Below, in pieces: positions 26,034 through 34,193 of a stretch of DNA of 64,000 bases. The notes under the pieces are model-generated. The model was not told where the DNA came from. It saw only the letters and a list, made by a program, of their open reading frames with translations, and did not search any database. Each line of letters begins with the position of its first letter. The stretch's first letter is position 1. The stretch spans positions 1 to 64,000 of the forward strand of contig JARLHX010000125.1 of the NCBI GenBank assembly GCA_031292035.1. The letters run 5' to 3'. A program made the position numbers and the translations under genes. The DNA comes from Negativicutes bacterium. Lineage in GTDB: Bacteria > Bacillota_C > Negativicutes > Sporomusales_B > JARLHX01.

Positions 26034-27134
26034 ATGCCACGGCCAACGGTTGTAAACGCCAAACGCCAAGCAGTTCCGCCGCTAAGCCTGGAAGGGCTGA
26101 AATTTTGGCTGCGGATGCTACAAGAGCATGCTGTGTTTATTCAGGCTGGGCTGCCTTGTGACAGCACAGGCCTAATGCATGAGGCTGAGACCTTTCAGCA
26201 AGAACTAGCCGCCTTGCTGGCGCAAGCCGAAGAGGTAGCCAATCCGCGGAAGTTCGCCCAGGTGGTCACCGATGCGCAGGTAGTGGTCGGTGATTTCCAT
26301 CGGTATAACCGGCGACTTTTGCACTTGGCATTGACTTGCCAAATCGTCGGCTGCAATTTTGCGTTGTTTTTGGATCATCTTTCCCGGGAAGCAGAGTATG
26401 TCCTGCTGCTGCTAGAGAAGCTCGGTGGGGGGCAAAGTCCGCTTTACCAGGCGTCCAGCGCCCGCGAAGCCGACTTTTGGCTGAGGCTGATGAGTGACCA
26501 TGCCGAATTTGTCGTTCACCGTCTTGATCCGTCAGAGCGCAGCATTATCGAGACTGCTGCCGGATTCGCCGGACAGTTCGATGAACTGTATCTGCAGGGG
26601 CGAGATTTTGTCAGCATGCTGAGAGGGGAAACGGAAGAAATCCCCGCCTTTCGGCGTTTTCTTCAGGATGTCCGGGTTTCGACTGTGCGGTTCAGAGACT
26701 TTTTGCGGGCTGCGGAATGCCTGATTACCGAGTGCAAATTGGTGGGGCTTATCCCGGCACAGCTGGCCGATCACCTGCGGCGCGAAGCTGATCATTTCCT
26801 GATGGTCTTGACGCTTTTGGATAAAGGGTGTTATGTCCCGGTTGATGACGCGGGTGATATGGAGTACGTAAATATGGAGGAAACGCTGGCGACCACAGAA
26901 GCAGTACCGCCGCTGCCTGAGGCAGTGAGCCCGCCGTTTCCCCCCGGCCATTTTGGTGATGCGGATGACGAGGAAGAAGAGGAAGAGAACTTCGGTGAAC
27001 GGGAACCTGAAATCATACCGGCGCCGCCCCTCCCTCCTTTGCCGCCACAGCCCCCGATCCCCCCGGCGTCCGATCAGGCAAAGTATAAATGGGGTGGCAA
27101 ATGGCCCCGGCCCTTGGGCGGAAAAACCGAATAG
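26034..27134 (+). CDS. DUF2935-domain protein with an acidic/proline-rich tail
   Basis: 366 residues from ATG 26034 (GGAGAG 8 bases upstream; in-frame ATG 26019 overlaps that site). Two tandem helical DUF2935 repeats: the first opens FWLRMLQEHAVFIQAGL (about residue 20), the second FWLRLMSDHAEFVVHRL (about residue 145). His and Glu recur on the same helix faces, as in metal-binding helical bundles, though no function is established. The tail after residue 300 is low-complexity: a run of Glu/Asp followed by repeated PPLPP-type stretches. Related proteins are common in spore-forming Clostridia. It ends in a terminator. Confidence 0.8.
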   Translation: MPRPTVVNAKRQAVPPLSLEGLKFWLRMLQEHAVFIQAGLPCDSTGLMHEAETFQQELAALLAQAEEVANPRKFAQVVTDAQVVVGDFHRYNRRLLHLALTCQIVGCNFALFLDHLSREAEYVLLLLEKLGGGQSPLYQASSAREADFWLRLMSDHAEFVVHRLDPSERSIIETAAGFAGQFDELYLQGRDFVSMLRGETEEIPAFRRFLQDVRVSTVRFRDFLRAAECLITECKLVGLIPAQLADHLRREADHFLMVLTLLDKGCYVPVDDAGDMEYVNMEETLATTEAVPPLPEAVSPPFPPGHFGDADDEEEEEENFGEREPEIIPAPPLPPLPPQPPIPPASDQAKYKWGGKWPRPLGGKTE

Positions 27135-27149
27135 ACAGCGCAAAGCAAA

Positions 27150-27180
27150 ACCCCTTTCACTCCGGAAAGGGGTCGTTGTT
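27150..27180 (+). terminator. Terminator after the DUF2935 gene
   Basis: CCCCTTTC (27151-27158) pairs with GAAAGGGG (27165-27172), followed by TCGTTGTTTT. Confidence 0.8.
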
Positions 27181-27199
27181 TTGCCAAGGGTACAGGTTT

Positions 27200-27228
27200 T
27201 TGACGAAAAGGGATCTTTTTGGTATACT
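27200..27228 (+). promoter_or_regulatory. Sigma-A promoter of the EamA half-transporter
   Basis: TTGACG (27200-27205), a 17-base spacer and TATACT (27223-27228): near-consensus. Confidence 0.75.
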
Positions 27229-27291
27229 TAACCCGAATTATGGGGCGGAGTGATCTGGACGGGACTGTGCTAAACGTCAAAACGAGGTGCT

Positions 27292-27732
27292 ATGGAGACA
27301 GATATGTTGAATCAAAGCCTACTTTTTGCCTTGTTGGCCATGCTTTTTTGGGGCGTCGCCCCGCTGTTCGGCAAACTCGGTCTGGGTGGCCTCGAACCGC
27401 TGGCGGCGCTAACCATCCGCAGCGGGATTATCACGGTGCTATTGGTCGGGTTTTGTCTGGTGGCCGGCAAATGGCCAGAGGTGACCAGTGCCCAGCCGCG
27501 GGATATTTTGCTGATCGGGCTGGAAGGGTTATGCGCCGCTCTGTTTGGGCAGCTAGCCTATTATTACGCGCTTAAATACGGTGAACTGAGCAAGGTGACT
27601 CCTGTTGTCGCTGCCTTTCCGCTGGTGGCTTTTCTGCTTGGAATCCTCGTGCTGGGTGAGAAACTGACGTGGGGTAAAGGGCTTGGGGCCTTGTTCATCG
27701 TTATCGGTGTCGCTTTACTCAATTACCGCTAG
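27292..27732 (+). CDS. Single-domain EamA (half-size DMT) transporter
   Basis: 146 residues, five hydrophobic segments and one EamA repeat (LLAMLFWGVAPLFGKLGL at the start, LLGILVLGEKLTWGKGLGALFIVIGVALL at the end). Full-size members have two such repeats, so this one probably works as a homodimer, or as a heterodimer with an unseen partner, in the inner membrane. Two starts are possible, ATG 27292 (behind GAGGTG) and ATG 27304 (behind GGAG). Its last 18 bases overlap the end of the opposing beta-propeller gene. Confidence 0.8.
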   Translation: METDMLNQSLLFALLAMLFWGVAPLFGKLGLGGLEPLAALTIRSGIITVLLVGFCLVAGKWPEVTSAQPRDILLIGLEGLCAALFGQLAYYYALKYGELSKVTPVVAAFPLVAFLLGILVLGEKLTWGKGLGALFIVIGVALLNYR

Positions 27733-28668
27733 CGGGCTGAGCAGTTCCCGGCTGGTTGAGGTAAAGGCCAGCGGGCGGTGATTGACAAGATCGATCAGTG
27801 CCAGGTCGGCAAACATGTTGCTGGAAGCGACGGCGAATTTTCCGTCAGACAAGAGGGCCAGCCGGGACGGGGAGTGTCCCAGTGGAATGATAGCTGATAG
27901 ACGGGCGGAATCGACATCAATGACGGCGATGGAGGCGTTATTCTCGCAGGCCACATAGGCCAGCTTTCCCGCTGGCTCAACGGCAACATGGGTTGGATAT
28001 ACCCGACCGACACTGCAGCAGCAGGAACACTGAATGGTGACGACGGCGCATCGGCCGTCGTTTTGGTTTATTGCAGGCAGAAAGAATAAGCCCTCGCCGC
28101 TAAAAGCATTGGCGGTAAAGGGGACGAAGGGCCGTCCCTGCTGATCGAGGGTGAGGCTGGTGGGAATGCCGCCAATGGGATATTCGGCAAGTATTTTGCC
28201 GCAGTGGTCGTAAATGGCTAATGTGCCGCCGCCGGCGTTTTCCCAAACGCCAAAGAGATTCTCCCTGCCGGAGGCCAGCCCCGCGCAAAGACCGCTACCG
28301 GCCGGTTTATCCCAAACAGTCAGTGTTGAGGTGGCCAAAGAAAAGGCATATAAGGAACCGGTGGGGTCAGCCAGGTAGATTTGCTCTATGCCGGGTGCCA
28401 GGCAAAATTGTGCCGGATGGGGAATCAGCGGAGCGGCTGAAGCCAGGGAGCGACGATTCAGGTTCAGCAAAAGCAGACTGCCAGCGCCGCTTTGGGCGGC
28501 AAGAGCTATGTATACGGTCTGGGCGACGGGGTGTACAGCAAGGTCCACCGGTCGAAATCCTGGAGGCAAAGGCAATTCGGACACTATTTCGCCGCTGGGT
28601 CCATCGATGATGAGAACAGAATGGCTCAGGGCATCGAGGCTCACTAGTTTGAAAGATGCGATTTCCAA
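27715..28668 (-). CDS. YncE-like beta-propeller protein
   Basis: 317 residues from TTG 28668, chosen because GGAGG lies 8 bases before it; a GTG at 28677 overlaps that site. Repeats of about 40 residues with patterns such as RPVDLAVHPVAQTVYIAL, PTHVAVEPAGKLAYVACENNASIAVIDVDSARL and SPSRLALLSDGKFAVASS mark a seven-bladed propeller of the YncE/lactonase-like type. There is no signal peptide, so it is probably cytoplasmic, unlike many relatives. The mid-protein CSCCCS is odd and could bind metal. Its function is unknown; such proteins usually serve as scaffolds. Confidence 0.72.
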   Translation of the reverse strand: MEIASFKLVSLDALSHSVLIIDGPSGEIVSELPLPPGFRPVDLAVHPVAQTVYIALAAQSGAGSLLLLNLNRRSLASAAPLIPHPAQFCLAPGIEQIYLADPTGSLYAFSLATSTLTVWDKPAGSGLCAGLASGRENLFGVWENAGGGTLAIYDHCGKILAEYPIGGIPTSLTLDQQGRPFVPFTANAFSGEGLFFLPAINQNDGRCAVVTIQCSCCCSVGRVYPTHVAVEPAGKLAYVACENNASIAVIDVDSARLSAIIPLGHSPSRLALLSDGKFAVASSNMFADLALIDLVNHRPLAFTSTSRELLSPLAVIE

Positions 28669-28728
28669 TCGGATCACCTCCGGCCCGAATTAATAATATA
28701 TTATATTAGCTGGGTGGCCGTTTGGTTA

Positions 28729-28757
28729 TTGGGTAACTTGGCCATTTTTGATATAAT
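28729..28757 (+). promoter_or_regulatory. Sigma-A promoter of the SEDS gene
   Basis: TTGGGT (28729-28734), a 17-base spacer and TATAAT (28752-28757). Confidence 0.65.
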
Positions 28758-28793
28758 GACTACAGCGGCAGTTCCGGACAAGGAGGCAACAGG

Positions 28794-29969
28794 GTGCGAA
28801 AAATACCGGTACCATGGACAAGTCCCGGGGAAGCGGTCTTATATATTGTCATCATCTTGTTTGTCATCGGCACTGTCAATGTTTTCAGCGCCAGTTTCGT
28901 GATGGCCGGTCAGCTTTTGCAGGACAGCTATTTTTTTCTTAAAAAGCACTTGATATCATTTTTCATTGGGATCATCTGCCTTGGGATCGCAGCCAAAATC
29001 GATTATCGCAGGTTGCCGCGATTTTTGCCGCTTTTGGTCTTGGCGGTGTTCGCGATGCTGATTGCCGTCCATTTTGGCGGAGTTGACGCCAACGGTGCCA
29101 AGCGTTGGCTGAGGATCGGCATTACCTTTCAACCGTCCGAGATCGCCAAGCTGGCGGCGATTATCATGACTGCCACCTATCTCGGTCCGCGCATCGACCG
29201 CAACCGGCCGGTAAGTCTATTTTCCTGGCCGGTTGCGCTTACCGGTCTAATGGGAGTATTGGTGCTCAGACAACCGGACATGGGAACTGCGGTGGTGATC
29301 ATGGCGATGTGTCTGGCGCTTTATTTGCCTAGCGGTATCGCCAAACAGCAAGTTTACGGCCTGCTGTTTGTTGCCGCCGGCTGTACCGTGTATTTAGTGT
29401 ATGCCGCCGCTTACCGGGCGGAGCGGATTTTGGCGTGGCTCAATCCTTGGGCCTATCAGCAGACAAGCGGCTATCAGGCTGTACAGTCACTTTTAGCCAT
29501 TGGTTCCGGCGGCTTTTTCGGTACCGGGCTCGGCAAAGGGGCCAGTAAGTTTCACTATCTGCCGGAGGCACACACCGATTTTGCTTTTGCGGTTTTGTGT
29601 CAGGAGATGGGATTTATCGGAGCGGTCCTGGTGCTTTTTTTGTTTGCATTGCTGGCTTGGTATGGCATCAAGATAGCCCTTCGCGCTTCTGACGGGTTGG
29701 GGACAATACTGGCGACAGGGGTAACTTTTCTGGTGGTGGGACAGGCGGTAGGCAATATCGCTATGGTTACCGGGCTATTGCCGGTGACCGGCATTCCGTT
29801 ACCGTTTATCAGCTTTGGTGGGACATCCCTGATTGTCAATATGATTGCCATCGGATTACTTATAAATGTCGACCGGCGGTCAGGCGCCGGCAGTGACCGC
29901 GGCGAAACGCCCCGGGAAAGGACCGCCTCCGGCCGGCTAAAGCTGGTAAACCGTACCACTGATAAATGA
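28794..29969 (+). CDS. SEDS-family peptidoglycan glycosyltransferase (FtsW/RodA/SpoVE)
   Basis: 391 residues from GTG 28794 behind GGAGG. About ten membrane helices with the family landmarks: AKRWLRIGITFQPSEIAKLA, RQPDMGTAVVI, the extracytoplasmic loop YLPEAHTDFAFAVLCQEMGF carrying the catalytic-region Asp, and the end motif GIPLPFISFGGTSLIVNM. SEDS proteins polymerise lipid II into glycan strands together with a class B PBP. No PBP or mur gene adjoins, so this is an extra copy whose role (elongation, division or spore cortex) cannot be assigned. The C-terminal 30 residues are charged and cytoplasmic. Confidence 0.9.
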   Translation: MRKIPVPWTSPGEAVLYIVIILFVIGTVNVFSASFVMAGQLLQDSYFFLKKHLISFFIGIICLGIAAKIDYRRLPRFLPLLVLAVFAMLIAVHFGGVDANGAKRWLRIGITFQPSEIAKLAAIIMTATYLGPRIDRNRPVSLFSWPVALTGLMGVLVLRQPDMGTAVVIMAMCLALYLPSGIAKQQVYGLLFVAAGCTVYLVYAAAYRAERILAWLNPWAYQQTSGYQAVQSLLAIGSGGFFGTGLGKGASKFHYLPEAHTDFAFAVLCQEMGFIGAVLVLFLFALLAWYGIKIALRASDGLGTILATGVTFLVVGQAVGNIAMVTGLLPVTGIPLPFISFGGTSLIVNMIAIGLLINVDRRSGAGSDRGETPRERTASGRLKLVNRTTDK

Positions 29970-30036
29970 AGGTTAGCTCCGCTCCGGACTGGCAATAATG
30001 ATGGTAGGCCAGAAAAGGGGAAGGGAGTGAGCCGGG

Positions 30037-30318
30037 GTGGTGTTGTTGATTCGAATGGGGGCTTATTTGCTGAGCGGGCTATTGCTCTGGCAAGTGGTCG
30101 AGGGTGGCTCGGGAATGACAGGCGATTTTGCTGCAGGCAGGCATCTGTTCCTTGACCCCGAGCATGGCATGATATTCGGGGTGTGCGCCGGGTTTGCCAA
30201 TTATAGTGGTATCGACATTAGTTTTATTCGGCTGCTGTGGGCCCTAGTCGCGATTTATCGCGGCGTGGGTGTCGGCCTTTACATTTTGGCATTCTTGATT
30301 TTGCCAATGCCTTCTTGA
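30037..30318 (+). CDS. PspC-domain membrane protein
   Basis: 93 residues (GTG start assumed; GGGAGTGA upstream). The second half, GMIFGVCAGFANYSGIDISFIRLLWAL followed by YILAFLILPMP, is the PspC domain (PF04024), a membrane component of phage-shock/envelope-stress systems. An extra N-terminal helix (LLIRMGAYLLSGLLLWQVV) precedes it, which is not standard. No pspA-like gene is near. It is probably transcribed with the SEDS gene 67 bases upstream and has a terminator. Confidence 0.8.
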   Translation: MVLLIRMGAYLLSGLLLWQVVEGGSGMTGDFAAGRHLFLDPEHGMIFGVCAGFANYSGIDISFIRLLWALVAIYRGVGVGLYILAFLILPMPS

Positions 30319-30334
30319 AAAAATGGTTTTTAGG

Positions 30335-30366
30335 GTCTGACCCGTTGTGGTCAGACTATTTTTATT
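30335..30366 (+). terminator. Terminator after the PspC gene
   Basis: GTCTGACC (30335-30342) pairs with GGTCAGAC (30349-30356), followed by TATTTTTATT. Confidence 0.88.
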
Positions 30367-30373
30367 GTCTGGT

Positions 30374-30401
30374 GACATTATGAGTCTAATTCACATAAAA
30401 T
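30374..30401 (+). promoter_or_regulatory. Candidate sporulation sigma-E promoter of cotJ
   Basis: GACATT (30374-30379), a 14-base spacer and CATAAAAT (30394-30401) resemble sigma-E (-35 ATATT type, -10 CATACAAT type). In B. subtilis cotJ is a sigma-E operon, which fits, but the -35 match is loose. Confidence 0.4.
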
Positions 30402-30434
30402 AAATTAGGTTAACTGTAAAGGAGGCTGACTTGT

Positions 30435-30692
30435 TTGAGAAACGCGAGATATCCTCAGTGGAAGGGCGACGGCATGGAAGAAATGATGGCGATGCCGGAA
30501 GATAAAATGATGCCTATGGATGAGTTTATGGCCGCGCCTGTGGCTGAGAACGTCATGGCTGGACAGCTCGAGGTGCTGGCCCATTCCTATGTGCCTTGGC
30601 AGTGTTACCGGCAGGCATTTTCACCCCGCGAGGCACTCAAAAAAGGTACGCTGTTTCCTGAACTTTGGGGCGTATATCCCATACCGAAATAA
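30435..30692 (+). CDS. cotJA: Spore coat-associated protein CotJA
   Basis: 85 residues if started at TTG 30435, 9 bases after GGAGG; an internal ATG at 30474 is an alternative. The C-terminal half AHSYVPWQCYRQAFSPREALKKGTLFPELWGVYPI carries the CotJA pattern (VPWQ-Y-x-x-F-P-x-EAL-x-x-GTLFPEL). CotJA, CotJB and CotJC enter the inner spore coat together in Bacilli. The N-terminal 35 residues are Met- and Glu-rich and poorly conserved. It is first of three genes with tight spacing. Confidence 0.88.
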   Translation: MRNARYPQWKGDGMEEMMAMPEDKMMPMDEFMAAPVAENVMAGQLEVLAHSYVPWQCYRQAFSPREALKKGTLFPELWGVYPIPK

Positions 30693-30706
30693 CGGAGGTG
30701 AATTTC

Positions 30707-30964
30707 GTGGAATTTGAAAACCCCATGGGTTTGCTCAAAAATATTCAAGAGATGGAATTCGTTGCGGTTGAACTAAATTTATATTTGGATACCCATCCGT
30801 GCGATGAGGCAGCGGTCAATGATTATAATTGTGCGGTAGAAGCCTTGAAAAAATTGAAAAAAGAATATGTAGCCTGTTTCGGCCCGCTGTTTAACTTCGG
30901 GTGGGGTGGGTATTCCCAGGCTCCATGGCAGTGGGCCAAGGGACCCTGGCCCTGGGAACTATAA
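30707..30964 (+). CDS. cotJB: Spore coat protein CotJB
   Basis: 85 residues from GTG 30707, positioned 6 bases after GGAGGTG. The pattern LLKNIQEMEFVAVELNLYLDTHPCDEAAVNDYN and the C-terminal FGPLFNFG-x-GYSQAPWQWAKGPWPWE are typical of CotJB. It is small, soluble and rich in Trp and Tyr at the end. It belongs to the inner spore coat with its two neighbours, 14 bases behind cotJA and 21 before cotJC. Confidence 0.9.
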   Translation: MEFENPMGLLKNIQEMEFVAVELNLYLDTHPCDEAAVNDYNCAVEALKKLKKEYVACFGPLFNFGWGGYSQAPWQWAKGPWPWEL

Positions 30965-30985
30965 ATTGATAAGGGAGCAATGAGC

Positions 30986-31582
30986 ATGTGGATATATGAA
31001 AAGAAACTGGAACATCCCGTGCGGGTCACATGTCCTGACGTAAAATTCGCAAAAATGGTCATAACCCAGTATGGGGGTCCTGACGGCGAGTTGGGGGCAT
31101 CGCTACGGTATATCAACCAGCGTTACAGCATGCCCACCGATATGGCGAAAGCCGTTTTAACCGATATTGGCACCGAAGAATTTGCTCATATGGAGATGAT
31201 CGCCGCCCTCGTGCATAAACTGGTGGACGGTGCCTGCGCGGAAGATTTCAAAGCTGCCGGCTGGGAAGGGCAGTGGGCTCAGCATGGCCATGGCTTGTTC
31301 TGGACTGATGCCAACGGGGTACCCTGGTCAGCCAAATACATCGCCTGCCTGGGTGACCCCATCGCCGATCTGACAGAAGACATGGCCGCCGAACAGAAGG
31401 CTAGGGTCACTTATGAACATCTTATTGCCGCCACCGACGACCCGCTGGCCAAGGCTACGCTGCGGTTTTTGTGGCAGCGGGAGGTCGTGCATTTCCAGCG
31501 CTTCGGCGAGACCTTAAACGATGTTCAAGAGTGGATGACCAAGAGTAAGCATATGTGGCATGGGCATAGGCCGGAGGCATAA
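30986..31582 (+). CDS. cotJC: Spore coat manganese-catalase-family protein CotJC
   Basis: 198 residues from ATG 30986 (AAGGGAG 8 bases upstream; ATG 30980 is too close to it). A ferritin-like Mn-catalase fold: MWIYEKKLEHPV at the start, GELGASLRYINQRYSM and the metal-ligand segment DIGTEEFAHMEMIAALVHKL in the middle, and a second ligand helix LRFLWQREVVHFQRFGE near the end. Family members dismutate hydrogen peroxide or are structural coat proteins. The last 116 bases of this gene region are repeated, diverged, at 35525-35640. A terminator follows. Confidence 0.94.
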   Translation: MWIYEKKLEHPVRVTCPDVKFAKMVITQYGGPDGELGASLRYINQRYSMPTDMAKAVLTDIGTEEFAHMEMIAALVHKLVDGACAEDFKAAGWEGQWAQHGHGLFWTDANGVPWSAKYIACLGDPIADLTEDMAAEQKARVTYEHLIAATDDPLAKATLRFLWQREVVHFQRFGETLNDVQEWMTKSKHMWHGHRPEA

Positions 31583-31597
31583 GAATAGGGAACAAAA

Positions 31598-31624
31598 AGG
31601 AAGCCGGACTAGGCTTCTTTTTTG
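31598..31624 (+). terminator. Terminator of the cotJ operon
   Basis: GAAGCC (31600-31605) pairs with GGCTTC (31612-31617), flanked by A-rich and T-rich runs (TTTTTT). Confidence 0.85.
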
Positions 31625-31652
31625 TTTGCTTTGCTGTAATGACCCATCGGAA

Positions 31653-31669
31653 GCGGCACAGGCTTTGCT
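31653..31669 (+). promoter_or_regulatory. Possible sigma-54 (-24/-12) element
   Basis: CGGCACAGGCTTTGCTT has GG (31655-31656), exactly ten bases, then GC (31667-31668), one mismatch from TGGCAC-N5-TTGCT. It lies about 310 bases before the next gene. The stretch 31670-31979 is very AT-rich, contains a tandem ATTGCTAAAT, and shows no other gene. Confidence 0.35.
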
Positions 31670-31979
31670 TTTTGTCCGTTTTCTCGGGTACATACCCGTG
31701 CTAGGATCCGGAACAAGAATTGACTAGTGAAAATAGCAAAACAGGCAGGATAAACCGTTTTTAATTAAATTAATAACAAGCGGAATTTTCTTAATAAAAT
31801 TAATATATTGCTAAATATTGCTAAATAGTATAAAATAAAAATAGTAGTTAGTTTAAATAAATTAATTACGCGCTGGATCGGATGGAATGCATTATCGAAA
31901 TAGGCATTTCGGATCGAACGGCCCTGCGATTAGGATAGATTTTCCATTAGAGCCTATAAAGATGAAAAGGTGGTAAATT

Positions 31980-32393
31980 ATGGAATTATTAATGCTTGGA
32001 GGGATATTGCTAAGCGTGGTCAGCATGTTCATTGCTTCAAGAAGAACTTCAACGGATGACTGTCTGCAACAAGCGTACATCATTAAGAGTTTGGTCCTTT
32101 CGTTCTTTGCGGTTGGTGCGTTTAGCGTCGGAAGGGGCTTGCTTGACGTGATGTTTGCCAATACATTGGCTACGGGTTACCTTACTATGGGTGGATGGAT
32201 CTTCGCGGGACCACTCATATTGCTTTTTCTTTTTGGATTCAACCGCAGTCCGATTGTACAGACCGCTTCTGATTGCACCCCGACAGCAGTGGATGTTAAA
32301 GCAGCTCGTTGGGCGAAACTTCAGGGGACGAGTTTACGAGAAAAAGCGGAGTTCCGTTTATTGGTGCGGGTAATCCAGGGTGGAATAAGTTGA
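31980..32393 (+). CDS. Uncharacterised three-helix membrane protein
   Basis: 137 residues behind AAGGTGG. Three predicted membrane helices (about residues 1-18, 33-55 and 66-86) are followed by a basic, soluble C-terminal tail of 50 residues (DVKAARWAKLQGTSLREKAEFRLLVRVI). No family is recognised. It is the first gene of the 4-kb islet flanked by the two cotJC 3' ends. The surrounding DNA is more AT-rich than neighbouring genes. Confidence 0.6.
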   Translation: MELLMLGGILLSVVSMFIASRRTSTDDCLQQAYIIKSLVLSFFAVGAFSVGRGLLDVMFANTLATGYLTMGGWIFAGPLILLFLFGFNRSPIVQTASDCTPTAVDVKAARWAKLQGTSLREKAEFRLLVRVIQGGIS

Positions 32394-32512
32394 AGATAGC
32401 TAAATGAAAGGCGCCTATCATGTCGGAATCCAAAAACATAAAATAGGTGCTTGCAATTTAAAACTAAAAACGAAATCAGAAATACAACAATAACGCAAGG
32501 AGATTCAGAATA

Positions 32513-33439
32513 ATGAAAAGAATTAAATTTGGTCTATTACTGGCACTAAGCTTGATTATAGTGGGGATCACTAGTTTCGTTGGAGCGGCGGTTGCTCCTG
32601 AGGCCCCCGTCAATTTGACAACACCGCAATGGGTAGGTCATAATTTCGTGTTTCTGGCTCTGCCTGCCGACAAGCAGGCTGACGGCTACGGTATTTTTGC
32701 TACCGCCCAGGCTGCCAGGGGGTTTCAAGAAGACCGCTCGGTACGGCTTTCTTACCTCCAAAATGTTGGAAAAATAGTTGCGGTTACGGATGTGACTACT
32801 TACACTGCGGGTGATAACAAGTATGATTATGTTATTTCCATGACTGAGATTAGCACAGGATACAAGTATGTCGGGCGAACCATCCGGGGATCGCTGGAAG
32901 GAATAGCGCCGGTTGAGGACATCGCCAAGGCCCGGCTGCAATTTTTGGGTAAAACCATTTATCCCAAGAGCCGCAGTTTGGAAGTAGCAAATGCCCAGCC
33001 TGGTGGCACCGATCCTACGGCAGTGACAATCCAAATCGGCTCAGCGGTGATTGTAACCGATGTATATGCCGGCATTCAGTCCCGGGAACCGATCTGGCTG
33101 ATCGTCTCAGCGAACGGACAAAAGGCGATATTGCCGATTGCTTATAGCTGGACCAATCAGACTGTGACGACCTGGACACAAACCCCGCCCTGGCAGATGG
33201 CGCTGTTCATGAACGATCCCCGAAACAGTCTCGGCTGGTCTACAGAGCTATGGAGCCAAATTGAATCAGGCGCAGTGCAGGAAGGGATGACCAAAGACCA
33301 AGTTAGGCTCAGTTGGGGTCCACCTAACCGTGTTGATCAAGGTATCACCGGGGCGGTTTGGGTTTACGGAACCAAAGTGCTCAAGTATACTGGCGATACA
33401 CTGACAGCCATTGAAACAGTTGAAGGGCCTACTCCTTAG
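32513..33439 (+). CDS. Exported protein with a BamE/SmpA-like C-terminal segment
   Basis: 308 residues behind AAGGAG. A signal peptide (KRIKFGLLLALSLIIVGITSFVGA) ends near residue 25. The middle 200 residues are beta-rich and unassigned. The C-terminal 55 residues contain GMTKDQVRLSWGPPNRVDQ followed by VWVYGTKVLKYTGDTL, the same layout as BamE/SmpA domains (GMTxxQVxxxxGxPxxx...W-x-Y), which occur in outer-membrane assembly factors. No lipobox Cys is seen. This fits a diderm envelope. The link is by pattern only. Confidence 0.65.
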   Translation: MKRIKFGLLLALSLIIVGITSFVGAAVAPEAPVNLTTPQWVGHNFVFLALPADKQADGYGIFATAQAARGFQEDRSVRLSYLQNVGKIVAVTDVTTYTAGDNKYDYVISMTEISTGYKYVGRTIRGSLEGIAPVEDIAKARLQFLGKTIYPKSRSLEVANAQPGGTDPTAVTIQIGSAVIVTDVYAGIQSREPIWLIVSANGQKAILPIAYSWTNQTVTTWTQTPPWQMALFMNDPRNSLGWSTELWSQIESGAVQEGMTKDQVRLSWGPPNRVDQGITGAVWVYGTKVLKYTGDTLTAIETVEGPTP

Positions 33440-33514
33440 GCTGCGGAAGCTGGCTGACAGAGGTAGCTAAAAGATTTCAACGATGCGATCCAGGCAAGAT
33501 GAAGGATGATAAAT

Positions 33515-34087
33515 ATGCGCTTAAATAGGTTTATGAAAGCTTTTTCCCTATTGATTGTGTTGATGTTTATGACTATTGCCGTGGTGAGTGCGGCCACTGT
33601 TGAAGAAAGGCGCCAGGCAATCCGCAATATAAACACCGAAACGCTGAGCGAAGTGTATGCTGCTCAGCCCAAGGCCAGAGGCGCTGTCACAAACGCGGCA
33701 GGATATGCCACGTTCACTATCACCGACGCTAAATTGATCTTTTTCGGCGGCGGGGGCGGTAAGGGAATGTCGGTAAATAACAATACCGGGCAAGAAGTCT
33801 TCATGGGGACAGGTGATGTGCAAGTCGGTTTTGGACTGGGGATAAAAAAGTACGAGGTGCTTTTTGTCTTTGGGACCGAAAAGGCCCTTTCTGATTTTGC
33901 CAATAATGGCTGGGAACTAGGCGGTCAGGCTACACTTGCCGCGACGGACAGTGTGAGTGGCGGGTCTTTAGAGGGCGCTGTTTCTGTGGGACCGGACATC
34001 TGGATGTATCAGGTGACCGACAAAGGGCTCGAAGCCAGCATAACGGTCAGAGGAATCCGCTATTTCAAAGATAATGACTTGAACTAA
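33515..34087 (+). CDS. Exported SYLF (Ysc84-type) lipid-binding domain protein
   Basis: 190 residues from ATG 33515 (AAGGATG 8 bases upstream; ATG 33506 is an in-frame alternative). A signal peptide ends near VVSA. The mature part has the SYLF/DUF500 pattern: a short helix, AAGYATFTITDAKLIFFGGGGGKGM, and the repeated glycine-rich strands VQVGFGLGIKKYEVLFVFGTEKAL and GVSVGPDIWMYQVTDKGLEASI. SYLF domains bind phosphoinositides in eukaryotes; in bacteria the exported forms are uncharacterised. It follows the BamE-like gene and probably shares its transcript. Confidence 0.82.
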   Translation: MRLNRFMKAFSLLIVLMFMTIAVVSAATVEERRQAIRNINTETLSEVYAAQPKARGAVTNAAGYATFTITDAKLIFFGGGGGKGMSVNNNTGQEVFMGTGDVQVGFGLGIKKYEVLFVFGTEKALSDFANNGWELGGQATLAATDSVSGGSLEGAVSVGPDIWMYQVTDKGLEASITVRGIRYFKDNDLN

Positions 34088-34193
34088 ACGGTATAGAACT
34101 TTATTCGCAAACAATGCGAAATTCGGTGGGGCATCGGGATTATGATAAACAAGAACGATAACGATTAGAAGTGGGATAAAGGGGTAATGTATT

